DNA from: Candidatus Krumholzibacteriota bacterium
GTDB lineage: Bacteria; Krumholzibacteriota; Krumholzibacteriia; Krumholzibacteriales; Krumholzibacteriaceae
Assembly (NCBI GenBank): GCA_016932415.1
Contig: JAFGCX010000016.1
Span: forward strand, 1-64,000
DNA: 64,000 bases
Direction: 5' to 3'
A program made the position numbers and the translations under genes. The notes below the pieces were generated by a model. That model did no database searches and had not been told where the DNA came from. It worked only from the letters and a program-made list of their open reading frames with translations. Below are positions 53,050 through 62,928 of the stretch, piece after piece; positions within the stretch are counted from its first letter, which is position 1, and every line of letters begins with the position of its first letter.

Positions 53050-54273
53050 TCAGCGTTCAGAAACGAGTTGGTCAAAGACCTCGAGCTCTTTTGACGTCCT
53101 CTCGTCCCAGGACATGAAATGATTTTTCGCGAAATCACTTGCCTGCCTGCCCAGTTTTGAAACCATCCCGGGATCGCCAAGCAGTGTCTCGATTTTCGCC
53201 GTCATTCCATCTAAATCACCGGCGCTTACCAGGAGTCCCGTCTCGCCATCCCTGACTACCTCGGATGTTCCGGCTATATCGAATGCTACTACGGGCAGGC
53301 CGCATAAAAGAGCTTCACACGGAGGCATCGACATATTTGTCAGTTCATTCGTTCCGACAAAGAAATCGCACGATTTCAGGAGCAGGGGTATCTCATTATA
53401 CTTGACAGCTCCGGTAAAATAGACTTTTTCGAAGATCCCGAGTTCTCTGCTCAGTTTTTTGAGACTTTCCAGGTCGGGGCCGTCACCACCGATGACGACT
53501 GCCGCTTCATCGAGGAGTCTGCTGTCGACGGCAGCCATCGCTTTAAGAAAAAGATCGACGCGCTTCGACCTTACAAGCCTTGAAAAGGTCACAGCAAGCC
53601 GCTTGCCCTCCGGAAGGTGGAGAGCTCTTCTCGTTTTGACCCGGTCGATCTCAAGTTCCGCCCACCGAAGATCCATGCCGTTTGGAAGGAATGTTATTTT
53701 TTCCGGATCGATCCCTTTTTCAACCAGCGCGTCCCTGCCCTGGGTGCCGTCATTGAGGACGATGTAATGATCTACTTTATGTCTCAGAGCCGAAATCTGT
53801 TCATGGTTATATCTCCTGTACTGTATCCATGGAAGATGATGATGGCGCAGGTACATGACACCGAAAAGTTTCACCGCAGTGGGAATCCCCGTTTTCATCC
53901 CGATTTTTTTCAGCGGACCGAGGGAATAGTACGAATAACCGAGGATCAGATCGGGATCGTACTCGCGGACCAGTCGGCGAAGCACCGGCATCAGCCTGCT
54001 CATGAAAAGCCCTGGCAGAACTATCCTCCTCAAAGGTCCAGGCAGGGGGTCGAGAGAGCGAAAGACATTGGGATAGGTATGATACCGAAGGCCCGGCCTC
54101 TGATATTGAGCGGTCTTCCCCCGAGGTTCGGGAATGAGGTACTCGATCTCTATTCCCCGGCTTGTAAGCTTCTCGATAAAATGAAGTTCGTCGGGGACTC
54201 CGCACCCTTCTCCAAGCGACCACATTTCGTCCCATATCGACAGGACCAGTATCTTTTCGAGTTTTTTTTTCAA
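53050..54273 (-). CDS. Family 4 glycosyltransferase
   Basis: 407 residues. GT-B fold: an N-terminal ILVLSIWDEMWSLGEGCG, then LILGYSYYSLGPLKKIG, ITFLPNGMDLRWAELEID, and the donor site TNMSMPPCEALLCGLPVVAF with AGTSEVVRDGETGLLV. It is the third of three minus-strand genes (LVIVD protein, DsbD, this one) and may share their transcript. Product unknown; it lies apart from the main glycan cluster. Confidence 0.85.
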   Translation of the reverse strand: MKKKLEKILVLSIWDEMWSLGEGCGVPDELHFIEKLTSRGIEIEYLIPEPRGKTAQYQRPGLRYHTYPNVFRSLDPLPGPLRRIVLPGLFMSRLMPVLRRLVREYDPDLILGYSYYSLGPLKKIGMKTGIPTAVKLFGVMYLRHHHLPWIQYRRYNHEQISALRHKVDHYIVLNDGTQGRDALVEKGIDPEKITFLPNGMDLRWAELEIDRVKTRRALHLPEGKRLAVTFSRLVRSKRVDLFLKAMAAVDSRLLDEAAVVIGGDGPDLESLKKLSRELGIFEKVYFTGAVKYNEIPLLLKSCDFFVGTNELTNMSMPPCEALLCGLPVVAFDIAGTSEVVRDGETGLLVSAGDLDGMTAKIETLLGDPGMVSKLGRQASDFAKNHFMSWDERTSKELEVFDQLVSER

Positions 54274-54334
54274 ACCGCTTGAGACCTTTCAAATCGCCTT
54301 TTTCGCGCTGCATATGAAAAAGGGTCCGGGTTTT

Positions 54335-56206
54335 TCACTCTTCCATCTTATCCTGCCCTCCGAGGGCGGCAGACATCTTCTCAAGCATGATACCCGGAGA
54401 CACGTATCCCGTTATACGCGATCCTTCAGGTTCCTTCCCCGTTTTGTCGTAGAAGATGATCGTCGGGACACCTTTTATCGAGAATTTTTTCTTGAAGGAA
54501 TCTTCTGTCTCTCCCGACTTTGTAAGGTCGACTTTAAGCGGAACGAAACTCTTTGATTTTTCCAGTACACCGGGGGCGTTGAATGTGTTGTGTTCAAGTT
54601 CGTGGCAGGGAATGCACCAGTCGGCTGAAAAATCGATCATCACCGGCATTCTTTTCGACAGGGCATCTTCAAAAAGTTCCATGGTGAAAGGTTGCCAGAC
54701 TATTCCCGGTCTGAGCGTTTCTTCCCTGAAAGGACCTCCGGGGATGGCCAACACTATGATCGCCGCCAGAAGCCATAAACTGCCCAGGATCCGTCTGATA
54801 GTGAGGAAACTTTTTCCCATTCCGGGCACGCGCGCTATCCATCCCAGGAATAAGCCAGCTATTGCTGCCAGTATAGCGTACAGAAGGTAGGTCATAGTGT
54901 TCCCCAGCAGAGTCCTTGCGAAATATACCGCCATGATCAACAGGATGAAGGCAAAGACCTTTTTGATCCAGATCATCCAATTCCCCGAAGCGGGAAGGCT
55001 TCCCGAAGCGGTGCCGAGAGCTATAAAAGGGATCCCCATGCCCCACGCAAGGGTGAAGAACATGAAGAATCCGAGGACGGGACGCCCCATCTCACCGACA
55101 TATGTCAACAGTCCAAGGACGAATGGACCTATGCAGGGTGCCGCTACTATTCCGACTGTGAGTCCCATGAAGAGTGCTCCCCAGTATCCCTGCCGGGCTG
55201 TTCCCGTCCTTCTCGTGAGAAACATCGGAAGCCTGAACTCCCAGAGTCCGAACATAGAAGTGGAAAGGCCTATAAGGACTGCCGCGATAAAAAGCACAAT
55301 CACCGGATTCTGAAGAGCAGAACCGAAGAGGCTTCCCGTCATCGCCGCTATCATTCCTAGGATACTGTACGTGATCGACATCCCGAACACATATATCAGA
55401 GCCAGAAGAAATGCCCTTGAGGCTTTTCCACCGGCCTGCCCGCCGAAGTAACTGATCGTGATCGGAATTAGAGGATAGATGCACGGGGTCAGGTTCAGAG
55501 CGAGGCCGCCGAGGAATATCAGTATGAAGGCGAGGAAAAGCCCCTTTTCGCTGAAAGTATTTGAGAAAGATCCGTTTTCCCCTCGATCTGATCCGGCAGC
55601 GACCGGATTCCCTTTGTCGTCGATGAAAGGAGGCGCGGAGAAGATCTCCGGATGAAGCGCTTCGGAAGTCTCGTTCATATTACCGACCCGGATCTTCGCG
55701 GGTACTATGATCGATGCCGGTTCAAGACAGGTTATATTGTTACATCCCTGGTATCTAAATACGATCGATATATCATATTCTCCCGGCTCTACATCCTTTC
55801 CGATTTTCACGGCAGTTCCGATGATTATCGTCCCGTGAAAAAGAGACATCTTTGAATCGCTGAATTCAAGCTTCTGAAGATCAGCTTCCGGATAAAATAT
55901 CCCTGCCGATTCGATTCCATCGGGGAGATTCATCTCGAGGACAGTCGGAATAAGAAACCTGTCCAGGGGCGAATCTGAATTTATATGCCATTGATCCCTG
56001 ATCGTAGCCCTGACGGCGATGTATGCCGTCGAGCCTGGATGAAAGAGGGAGATCGACGCCAGTGGTTCGGCGGTGACCAGATTGCCCGATTCAGTGAAGA
56101 ATCCCTGCGCGGAAGCGGGGCCGAAAGGCAGCAGGAAAGCAGCGGCCACTGCTGGAATTAATACAGCAAACTGTGTAATCCTGTTAAAACCTATGAATTT
56201 CACCAT
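54335..56206 (-). CDS. dsbD: Thiol:disulfide interchange protein DsbD
   Basis: 623 residues. N-terminal exported domain (signal, then DsbD-alpha with the paired cysteines in YQGCNNITCLEP), an eight-helix CcdA-like membrane domain with the two key cysteines in NLTPCIYPLIPITISYFGG and GIVAAPCIGPFVLGLL, and a C-terminal thioredoxin domain with active site DWCIPCHELEHN. It moves electrons from cytoplasmic thioredoxin to periplasmic proteins. All six cysteines are intact. The 61 bp to the GT4 gene suggests cotranscription. Confidence 0.94.
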   Translation of the reverse strand: MVKFIGFNRITQFAVLIPAVAAAFLLPFGPASAQGFFTESGNLVTAEPLASISLFHPGSTAYIAVRATIRDQWHINSDSPLDRFLIPTVLEMNLPDGIESAGIFYPEADLQKLEFSDSKMSLFHGTIIIGTAVKIGKDVEPGEYDISIVFRYQGCNNITCLEPASIIVPAKIRVGNMNETSEALHPEIFSAPPFIDDKGNPVAAGSDRGENGSFSNTFSEKGLFLAFILIFLGGLALNLTPCIYPLIPITISYFGGQAGGKASRAFLLALIYVFGMSITYSILGMIAAMTGSLFGSALQNPVIVLFIAAVLIGLSTSMFGLWEFRLPMFLTRRTGTARQGYWGALFMGLTVGIVAAPCIGPFVLGLLTYVGEMGRPVLGFFMFFTLAWGMGIPFIALGTASGSLPASGNWMIWIKKVFAFILLIMAVYFARTLLGNTMTYLLYAILAAIAGLFLGWIARVPGMGKSFLTIRRILGSLWLLAAIIVLAIPGGPFREETLRPGIVWQPFTMELFEDALSKRMPVMIDFSADWCIPCHELEHNTFNAPGVLEKSKSFVPLKVDLTKSGETEDSFKKKFSIKGVPTIIFYDKTGKEPEGSRITGYVSPGIMLEKMSAALGGQDKMEE

Positions 56207-56318
56207 TTTCTCCTTCTTTGCCCTGATTGCCGGAAAAGAACATATATAATATTCATGCTCGATCTGATTTATTAATCGTCTTCTATCACCCGGCTTGCGG
56301 GATTATAAAAGATCTGTC

Positions 56319-58211
56319 TTACCGCTCGATATACCGGAAAATATAAACGCCTCCGGCCCCGCTCGCCAGATAAACAAAATTCTCGTCGGCAAATACACCT
56401 CTCGCGTCATCAGCCGATCTGTGCCTGGCAACTATGAATGGGTTGCCTGGATCGGATATATCTATCGCGGTGATCCCTTTTTTCTGTGAAGCGACGAATA
56501 CCGTCCTGCCTCTGGCGTGGATCTCTCTGGCGATCGATCCGATGTCGACCGAACCGAGCATCCGCGGCTTTCTCCGGTCAGATATATCTGCTATATACAG
56601 TCCCTTACCCCCCTCGGCGAGATAGACCATATCGCCGTTCACGAAAAGGTCATCGTTCCATCCCGGCGTGTTGAACCCGGAGATATAGGTGACTGTTCCG
56701 CCATCGATCCTGTATGTATGGAATCCTTCAAATCCGTCGGAGATATAAATATAATCGGTATCGGCGAAGACGCCCCTGACTTCGGAGAATTTTTCGCGCC
56801 AGACAAGTTTCGGGCTTTCAGGTTCGCTGAAATCGACGATCTCCGCTCCTCCAAGCCCTCCGGCAAGTATTGCGAGAGATCCCTGCGTTACGACTGCAGA
56901 GAGGAAATATGGCGACGCATGGATCCCGACCTGAGCAGGAGCAGCCGGATTGGTGATGTCTATGATTTTCATCCCTTCGTTTCCGCTGGCAAGAATAAGC
57001 AGATCTCCTGCTAAAGCTACATCCCTCGACTGCGGACTCTCAAGGTGCCCTTTCCATTCGATCTGTCCTTCCGCGTCGACCTTGCCAGTTCGCAGGCCAT
57101 CCTGTCCGTTTGCCAGAAAGAGCCATCCATCCCTCGCTACAAGGTCGAAAGCGAACCCTCCGCTCGGGATCCTCGACACAGGATACATTACCTCCGCGTC
57201 GAGGCGGAACAGATATACTCCATCTTTCAGCCCGAAAATGGCGAGATCGCCGTCAGAGACTGCCAGGTCGTTTCCCGGAACGGTATGCGATATTTTTTTC
57301 CCTTTAAGGCGGGGCAGAAGATCCGGTTTCATTCCCGGCAGGTCGGGTCCATCGGAGATATCCGCGGTGAGCGGTTTTCCTTTCTTTATCTTTTCGCCAG
57401 AGATGCTAAAGGGAACCAGCCTTCCCTCTCCGGTCAGTACGATCCCTTCACGATCGCCGAATCCGATCGACAAGATCTTTTTTATCGGCATATCGGAGAT
57501 CTTTTCCGGAAACCGGCAATCGGTAATATCGTACCTTCTTGTCACCCCATCACTTCCCAGAATATAGAGAGTCGAGTCGTTTATATATCCCCTGCCGCTA
57601 CTCCATGGAGATTCGATTCTTATCGGATCGGGAGCCAGGGCGATCGGACGGTTATGATCGATATCGAAGAGGATCGTTTTTTCCTCGTAAAAGACGGCGA
57701 TGATATCACCGGCCGAATCGAGCGAGAGAGCTCCCTTATCGATCCCGAATCTGCCCGTAAGCCTGGGTTTTGACGGATCTGAGAGACTGAAAAGATATAA
57801 CTCTTCTCCCGAGACGGAGACTGTCAACCGGCCCGAATCTACGGTGATCCTCGAAGGTTGCTCTATTGCCGTTATGGCTGACTGGACGGGATTGGCCGGA
57901 TCGGTGAGATCTATCGTGACAAGCCCGGAATTCCAAACGGAGGCGTATGCGTATCTTTCATGGAGATCGAGATCCCTGATCTCGCCCCCAAGAGGCAGTA
58001 ACCTGTGATTCGATAGTGAATCGCGTGGTGATGCTATGGCAAGGGCAGCTCCTGAAGCCACTATCATCCCCCTGTCGAAGAAGATGACATCGGTAGTGTG
58101 AGCCTGGAGAAGAGTGCGTGAAAGAAGCTCGAATCTTCCTCCGGCGATCAGATCGCCGCTGGCGATTGAAAGAAACATGACAAGAAATATCGTCGACACT
58201 GCCCTTCGCAT
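56319..58211 (-). CDS. Exported LVIVD-repeat beta-propeller protein
   Basis: 630 residues with a signal peptide (about 1-23). Contains many LVIVD-type repeats: VTIDLTDPANPVQSA, MKIIDITNPAAPAQVG, AEIVDFSEPESPKLV, LYIADISDRRKPRML and ITAIDISDPGNPFIV. These form propeller blades in secreted proteins, and one or two blades precede the first clear repeat. Likely a surface or periplasmic binding protein; ligand unknown. The 112 bp gap to dsbD carries a CCCG/CGGG hairpin (56289-56301) but no T-run, so dsbD may be cotranscribed. Confidence 0.82.
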   Translation of the reverse strand: MRRAVSTIFLVMFLSIASGDLIAGGRFELLSRTLLQAHTTDVIFFDRGMIVASGAALAIASPRDSLSNHRLLPLGGEIRDLDLHERYAYASVWNSGLVTIDLTDPANPVQSAITAIEQPSRITVDSGRLTVSVSGEELYLFSLSDPSKPRLTGRFGIDKGALSLDSAGDIIAVFYEEKTILFDIDHNRPIALAPDPIRIESPWSSGRGYINDSTLYILGSDGVTRRYDITDCRFPEKISDMPIKKILSIGFGDREGIVLTGEGRLVPFSISGEKIKKGKPLTADISDGPDLPGMKPDLLPRLKGKKISHTVPGNDLAVSDGDLAIFGLKDGVYLFRLDAEVMYPVSRIPSGGFAFDLVARDGWLFLANGQDGLRTGKVDAEGQIEWKGHLESPQSRDVALAGDLLILASGNEGMKIIDITNPAAPAQVGIHASPYFLSAVVTQGSLAILAGGLGGAEIVDFSEPESPKLVWREKFSEVRGVFADTDYIYISDGFEGFHTYRIDGGTVTYISGFNTPGWNDDLFVNGDMVYLAEGGKGLYIADISDRRKPRMLGSVDIGSIAREIHARGRTVFVASQKKGITAIDISDPGNPFIVARHRSADDARGVFADENFVYLASGAGGVYIFRYIER

Positions 58212-58296
58212 TTTCTCTCCATTCGGGATATCGGCCGTATGCCATTACAATTTGTAGATTCAGATTAAATAAAAGTTCCCTCGATAGCAAGGTATC

Positions 58297-58325
58297 TTGA
58301 GAATTATTAACGATTCTGCTAGATT
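58297..58325 (+). promoter_or_regulatory. Candidate promoter for histidine phosphatase gene
   Basis: TTGAGA (58297-58302), 17 bp, TAGATT (58320-58325). Predicted start near 58332, leaving a very short leader with GGAGG at 58339-58343. Confidence 0.4.
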
Positions 58326-58348
58326 GAATACCTTCGATGGAGGTCGTG

Positions 58349-59002
58349 ATGAAAGATATGACAAGAAAGGTCCACCTCGTCAGGCATGGAGAATCGAAGT
58401 GGAACAGCGAGCGCAGGGTCCAGAAGAATACAGACGGAGTCCCGCTTAGCGACAGGGGGAGGCGTCAGGCGCAGCTTCTGGGGGCAAGGCTTGAGACTGT
58501 TCCCTTCGATCACGTTTTCTGCAGTGACGTTCAGAGAGCTGCCGAGACGGCGAGGATCGCCCTGGGAGAAAGCTATCCGATAGGATTTTCCAGTGAGCTC
58601 AGGGAGATCGCTTTAGGAGCCTGGGAGGGAAGGCTTGTCAGTGAGATAGAAGCAGAGACTCCCGGGATCATGGAGCGTTGGTTCAAGGCGCCTTCAACGG
58701 TGGAGATAGACGGGGCGGAGAAGTTTTTCGATTTTCATCGAAGAGTCGTCGATGAGGTCGAAAGAATAACCGGTTCGACCTCTGGAGATCTCCTTATAAT
58801 CTCCCACGGGGGAGTGATCTGCACGTGGCTTACCTATATTCTCGGTATGGATCAGGATGGCCTCTGGTCGTTTTCTCTTCCAAACGCGTCTATCAGCACA
58901 GTGATGCTTGAGTTCAGGCCGAGGCTGAGGCTCCTGGGCGACGCTAACCATCTCACCGACGGTTCACTCGGGTTTGACGGGATGCCTTCATCTGTCGGCT
59001 AG
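58349..59002 (+). CDS. Histidine phosphatase superfamily protein (phosphoglycerate mutase-like)
   Basis: 217 residues from ATG 58349, five bp after GGAGG; the ATG at 58337 would overlap that site. Catalytic RHG motif: HLVRHGESKWN, with second catalytic His in LLIISHGGVI. The usual set of Arg, His and Glu residues is present (LREIALGAWEGR). Could be a cofactor-dependent phosphoglycerate mutase or a phosphatase of the CobC/PhoE type; the sequence does not decide. Its last 15 bp overlap the radical SAM gene tail to tail. Confidence 0.87.
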   Translation: MKDMTRKVHLVRHGESKWNSERRVQKNTDGVPLSDRGRRQAQLLGARLETVPFDHVFCSDVQRAAETARIALGESYPIGFSSELREIALGAWEGRLVSEIEAETPGIMERWFKAPSTVEIDGAEKFFDFHRRVVDEVERITGSTSGDLLIISHGGVICTWLTYILGMDQDGLWSFSLPNASISTVMLEFRPRLRLLGDANHLTDGSLGFDGMPSSVG

Positions 59003-60052
59003 CTCAGCTTCAGAACCGGGACGCGGCGCGCTTATCCCCGCATCCTCCCAGACTTCCCGGTCTTCCATGCTGAGATCGACCCGCGCGGGGGAGAAGTATT
59101 TCCTGATGATATCATCGATCTCCCGGTAGATCCTTATCCTCTCCGGTCTGTACAATCTCATTTTTCCTTCGCCGTCCCTGAAATATTCTCCCTTGAACAG
59201 GTTTGAACGCGAATCTCTCTTTCTTACCTTTTCCCACAGGCCCGGTGGGAATCTCATCACTCCGATCTCGAATCTGTGGATCATCGCGTGATCGACGGAT
59301 CCGAAGATGATCCGGGCAAGCTTTTCGTATTCGTCTTTATCATAATACCATGGGATCACAGGATCGAACCTGATCGCGACCCTGATCCCGGCGGCAGAGG
59401 CGCGGGACATCGCTCCGATCCTTTCCTCTACTGAAGACGCGAGGTATTCCTCTCCCCTGATCGCGCCGGACGGAGCGATAGTCCAGGTAATAAGAAGATT
59501 TTCCGCGATGCCTGGATCACTTGCCATTCGATCGATTATGTGGCCGACGTTAGCGCTTTTTGTCCTTACTTCAAGGAGCGTGCCGGTCCCCCTGAAAAGA
59601 GGGAGTAACTCGAGAGTATGTCCGGTTATATGATCGATGGCGAGACTGTCGCTCATCTCCCCGGTGGTGAATCTTTGGACAGCCCTCGGCGAAAGGGCTT
59701 TCCGGATCTCTCTCTTCATCCTGTCGATATTCGTGAAGACTACGATCCTGCCGTGAGCGAGATACGATTGCAGGTAGCAGTAGGTACAGGCGAAGGGACA
59801 ATTGAGCGTTGTTATGATATATTTTTCGCCGCATGGAGGGGCACCGGGTGTGGAAGGAAAATCCTTTACGAATTCTCCCTCATGTCGGGTAAGGATCAGA
59901 GAATCGTCTTTCCCCGGTTTTTGAATAATCAGCGAAGGAATGTCATCAATGACTTCAACCGCGGCGGCGGGAAGATTGCCGATGATCCTTGCGGCCAAGC
60001 CATCTTGCCGTGATTTCCCGTCTAACAGGATCCGGTTAAAATTGATATCCAT
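58988..60052 (-). CDS. SPL-family radical SAM protein
   Basis: 354 residues from ATG 60052; a GTG at 60130 would add 26 residues that overlap the rhomboid gene. Radical SAM cysteine triplet in NCPFACTYCYL (C-x3-C-x2-C) with a following aromatic residue. The start DINFNRILLDGKSRQDGL and the later LTWTIAPSG-like TWTIAPSGAIRGEEYLASS resemble spore photoproduct lyase and its non-spore relatives. Known SPL repairs thymine lesions; many members outside sporeformers have no assigned role. Confidence 0.82.
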   Translation of the reverse strand: MDINFNRILLDGKSRQDGLAARIIGNLPAAAVEVIDDIPSLIIQKPGKDDSLILTRHEGEFVKDFPSTPGAPPCGEKYIITTLNCPFACTYCYLQSYLAHGRIVVFTNIDRMKREIRKALSPRAVQRFTTGEMSDSLAIDHITGHTLELLPLFRGTGTLLEVRTKSANVGHIIDRMASDPGIAENLLITWTIAPSGAIRGEEYLASSVEERIGAMSRASAAGIRVAIRFDPVIPWYYDKDEYEKLARIIFGSVDHAMIHRFEIGVMRFPPGLWEKVRKRDSRSNLFKGEYFRDGEGKMRLYRPERIRIYREIDDIIRKYFSPARVDLSMEDREVWEDAGISAPRPGSEAELADR

Positions 60053-60096
60053 CCCTCTACCGCGTCTTTCGCAAGCCTGTCTCTTCACCTGCCTGA

Positions 60097-60825
60097 TCAG
60101 TAATCTGTGAATCCGCCCTGCCTGAGCCACCGGACCTTATCTCCAGCCATGAGGAATATCAAAGCGATCCCTCCGAGAAATCCGCCTATATGAGCGAACC
60201 AGGCCACGCCTCCGCTGTGGCCGCCCAGCGACGCGAATCCGCTCAAAAGCTGGATTACGAACCAGAATATAATGATTACATAAGCGGGAACGACCATGAG
60301 CCTGATGAAGATAAAAAGGAACATCAGAGTAAGCACGCGAGCACGCGGATAAGTGATCAGATAAGCTCCGAGGATCCCGGCTATCGCGCCGCTCGCGCCG
60401 ATTGTAGGGATTAGAGAGGAAGGATCTGACGCTATATGCATCGCGTGAGCAGTCAATCCGCCAAGGAAATAAAAGAGGAGGAATTTCAACGGTCCGAGGA
60501 TATCTTCGATATTATTCCCGAATATCCACAGGTAAAGCATGTTACCACCAAGATGAACTATGCTTCCATGCAGAAACATCGATGTAAAAAGGGTCAGGAT
60601 TATAGGCCTGGGGCCTTCGGCGTGAAGATAGTACCCGATCGGTCCTGTCAGATCCTTCAGCCGCGTTATCTCGAATGGAGTCGCACCGAGAGAAGAGATC
60701 AGCGCCTGTCCCTGGTGTCCGAGGGATATCTGGTAAAAATAGGCTAAGATGTTGATGACGATGAGCGATACGGTGATCACCGGTCTGTTGCGAGTTGGGT
60801 TTATATCCTTGAGCGGTAGAAACAT
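60097..60825 (-). CDS. Rhomboid-family intramembrane protease
   Basis: 242 residues with about six membrane helices. Catalytic Ser in PTIGASGAIAGILGAYL, catalytic His in WFAHIGGFLGG. The loop and helix order, including HLGGNMLYLWIFGNN, match bacterial rhomboid GlpG/YggP type. Substrates unknown. It runs into the radical SAM gene with a 45 bp gap. Confidence 0.92.
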   Translation of the reverse strand: MFLPLKDINPTRNRPVITVSLIVINILAYFYQISLGHQGQALISSLGATPFEITRLKDLTGPIGYYLHAEGPRPIILTLFTSMFLHGSIVHLGGNMLYLWIFGNNIEDILGPLKFLLFYFLGGLTAHAMHIASDPSSLIPTIGASGAIAGILGAYLITYPRARVLTLMFLFIFIRLMVVPAYVIIIFWFVIQLLSGFASLGGHSGGVAWFAHIGGFLGGIALIFLMAGDKVRWLRQGGFTDY

Positions 60826-60896
60826 AAAGTAAATCTACATCCCCGTGCCTTTATTTCAAGAAAATATTTTCCCCGCGTCGATGAAATATTTAGTAA

Positions 60897-60925
60897 TTGT
60901 CAAATACAACGGCAGAGCGTATGGT
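60897..60925 (+). promoter_or_regulatory. Candidate promoter for LOG-family gene
   Basis: TTGTCA (60897-60902), 17 bp, TATGGT (60920-60925) in the divergent 200 bp gap between the rhomboid and LOG genes. Moderate match. Confidence 0.33.
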
Positions 60926-61025
60926 CTTTGAATGAAAAGTTGAAGTAAATGGAACCGGACCCGCTTGACGGGATAGTGGTGAGAAGGTCGCCCTGTACGC
61001 GCGTTTGACAGCAACGGAGGAGAAT

Positions 61026-61694
61026 ATGGATCCGAAAAAAAGATACCTGATCGACGATTTCAATATCCAGGAATCGTGGAGGCTTTTCAGGATACTGGCA
61101 GAGTTCGTCGAGGGCTTCGACAGTATGGTAGAGCTGGGACCGGCAGTCACTTTTTTCGGTTCGGCCAGGCTGAAGGAAGATGACAGATATTATATAATGG
61201 CCCGCGAACTTGCCCGGGATCTTGCCGGAGAGGATTTCGCGATCATTACCGGGGGTGGCCCGGGGATAATGGAAGCGGCTAACAGGGGGGCGCAGGAGGG
61301 GAGCGGTGAATCGGTCGGCCTCAACATCGACCTGCCGTTCGAGCAGGAACCTAACCCGTATATTGACAAGATGATCACCTTCCGGTATTTCTTCGTCCGA
61401 AAGGTGATGTTCATAAAATACGCAATGGCGTTCGTTATATTTCCAGGCGGTTTCGGAACGATGGATGAGCTTTTCGAGGCCCTGACCCTCATCCAGACTC
61501 ACAAGATAGCGCCTTTTCCTCTCTTCCTTATCGGCAGAGATTTCTGGGGGGGGCTGTTGGACTGGATCAAGAACAGGATGCTCGAAGACGGCATGATCTC
61601 CCCCGAGGACCTTGATATTATCCATGTCGTCGATTCGAAGGACGAGGTGATCAAGGAGATCAAGAGGATCCGTGATGTCGAGATGAGGACATAG
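61026..61694 (+). CDS. LOG-family nucleoside phosphate phosphoribohydrolase
   Basis: 222 residues from ATG 61026, five bp after GGAGG; the TTG at 61005 is unlikely. Signature PGGFGTMDE with the arginine-containing upstream loop, and TFFGSARLKEDDRYY at the start. Family members cleave the ribose-phosphate bond of AMP-type nucleotides; some make cytokinins. Convergent with menA, with an 8-bp hairpin GGTTTC/GAAACC (61711-61733) between them, lacking a T-run. Confidence 0.85.
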   Translation: MDPKKRYLIDDFNIQESWRLFRILAEFVEGFDSMVELGPAVTFFGSARLKEDDRYYIMARELARDLAGEDFAIITGGGPGIMEAANRGAQEGSGESVGLNIDLPFEQEPNPYIDKMITFRYFFVRKVMFIKYAMAFVIFPGGFGTMDELFEALTLIQTHKIAPFPLFLIGRDFWGGLLDWIKNRMLEDGMISPEDLDIIHVVDSKDEVIKEIKRIRDVEMRT

Positions 61695-61757
61695 GAACTC
61701 CTGGTTTCCGGGGGCTGCCGAAACCGCGATCTGATGCCTCGAACGGGCAGAATTCCG

Positions 61758-62666
61758 CTAACTTGCGAAGATATATGCTGCTATAAGAAGGATTCCCGTA
61801 GCGAGGTGACAGATTATCGTCGATCCGTTAGCCGGCGTAAGAGCCTTCGGAGAGTCGTAGTTCGCTGCCACTGTCACCACTGCCCTGATCGCGATAGGAA
61901 GAGCGAGAAGACTGATCAGGGTCAACGTGGGAGTCAGGCCGATCGCCGTTCCGAATATCACCGGCCCCGCCACACCGGTCAGAATGACCGCGGCAAAGAG
62001 CCATACCGCCTTTTTCCTTCCAAGCTTTACTACGAGAGTATTTTTTCCGGCAGAGCGGTCGGCATTCATATCCTGGAATTCATTGATGATGATTATCGCC
62101 GTCGTCAAGAGGCCGAGGGGAAGTGCCGCTATCACGGAATGAAACGTCAGTTCTCCTGTCTGAACGATATAGGCGCCTATACCGACAAGGGAATAACCGG
62201 CAAAGACTGCCGCTTCTCCAAGTCCGCGCGAGGCAAGCCTCACCGGTGGAGCTGTATAGAAGAATCCAAGGACTGTCCCGGTAATGCCGAGATAGATGAC
62301 AGCAGGACCCGTCCGCAGAAACAGAAATATCCCGGCGACCGATGCGGCGCAAAAAAATATTATCGCGATCGTCAGGACGGTCCGGGGAGAGATCGCTTCC
62401 TCCTGGATAAGCCTGCTTCCGCCGGTGAAGGGCCTGGCATACTCGACATTGGCTTCGTCCGCCCCGGAAAGGTGATCGTAGTAATCATTCGCGGTATTTG
62501 TCCCGAGGTGGAGAAATATTACTCCGGCAAGGGTGAGCAGGTAGAGCCCCGGATCCCATGACCCCGTGTCGTATCTCGAAACAGCCACGGCAAGCGTTAC
62601 GGGGAGTACACTGGCAGTCAGAAATTCCGCCCTCAGTTCCTTCAGGATCGTAGATACAGCGGCCAT
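61758..62666 (-). CDS. menA: Prenyltransferase of the UbiA/MenA family
   Basis: 302 residues from ATG 62666 (a weak GAGAG lies 7 bp before it); ATG 62708 is an alternative adding 14 residues. Nine hydrophobic segments. The first aspartate-rich motif is NTANDYYDHLSG, with GGSRLIQEEAISP after it, and the second is NEFQDMNADRSAGKNT. This is the MenA/1,4-dihydroxy-2-naphthoate-type of the UbiA family, so a role in menaquinone synthesis is likely, though no other men gene is in view. Confidence 0.8.
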   Translation of the reverse strand: MAAVSTILKELRAEFLTASVLPVTLAVAVSRYDTGSWDPGLYLLTLAGVIFLHLGTNTANDYYDHLSGADEANVEYARPFTGGSRLIQEEAISPRTVLTIAIIFFCAASVAGIFLFLRTGPAVIYLGITGTVLGFFYTAPPVRLASRGLGEAAVFAGYSLVGIGAYIVQTGELTFHSVIAALPLGLLTTAIIIINEFQDMNADRSAGKNTLVVKLGRKKAVWLFAAVILTGVAGPVIFGTAIGLTPTLTLISLLALPIAIRAVVTVAANYDSPKALTPANGSTIICHLATGILLIAAYIFAS

Positions 62667-62737
62667 TGCAGGTCTCTCTATTGAAGTAAAAGGGCCAGAT
62701 TGCAGCATCCGCCAAGTGGCGCGAAAAGATTTTCCAG

Positions 62738-62766
62738 AATATATTCCCCGGCAACGGTCTTGTAAA
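62738..62766 (-). promoter_or_regulatory. Candidate promoter for menA
   Basis: On the minus strand TTTACA (62766-62761), 17 bp, TATATT (62743-62738). Predicted start near 62731, upstream of both possible menA starts. Confidence 0.5.
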
Positions 62767-62877
62767 GGAGTAATCTTTATTTCAAAGGGTGAGGTAAGTG
62801 TTACCCTGACATGCTGGCAGTAACAGTGGATAGGTCGAGACTCTCAGGCATTTTTCCCAGAACTGGTAGCGGGCATG

Positions 62878-62910
62878 AAAAAAGCGGGGAACTTTTCAGC
62901 TCCCCGCTTT
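62878..62910 (-). terminator. Intrinsic terminator after the small membrane protein gene
   Basis: Stem AAAGCGGGGA (62881-62890) with TCCCCGCTTT (62901-62910), extended inward by two pairs past a mismatch, a 4-nt loop. On the minus strand it is followed by T residues (AAAAAA on plus at 62878-62883). On the plus side the tail is CCCCC, so the active direction is minus. Confidence 0.75.
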
Positions 62911-62928
62911 CCCCCTGCGTTCGGATCA

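Noticed and set aside
52803-53117. Plus-strand ORF of 104 codons in the asnB upstream gap
   Set aside because: No ribosome binding site, starts at the predicted transcription start, crosses a strong terminator hairpin, and runs into the opposite-strand GT4 gene. An RNA gene fits better.
56289-56301. Hairpin CCCG/CGGG between the LVIVD and DsbD genes
   Set aside because: Only four pairs and no T-run; not called a terminator.
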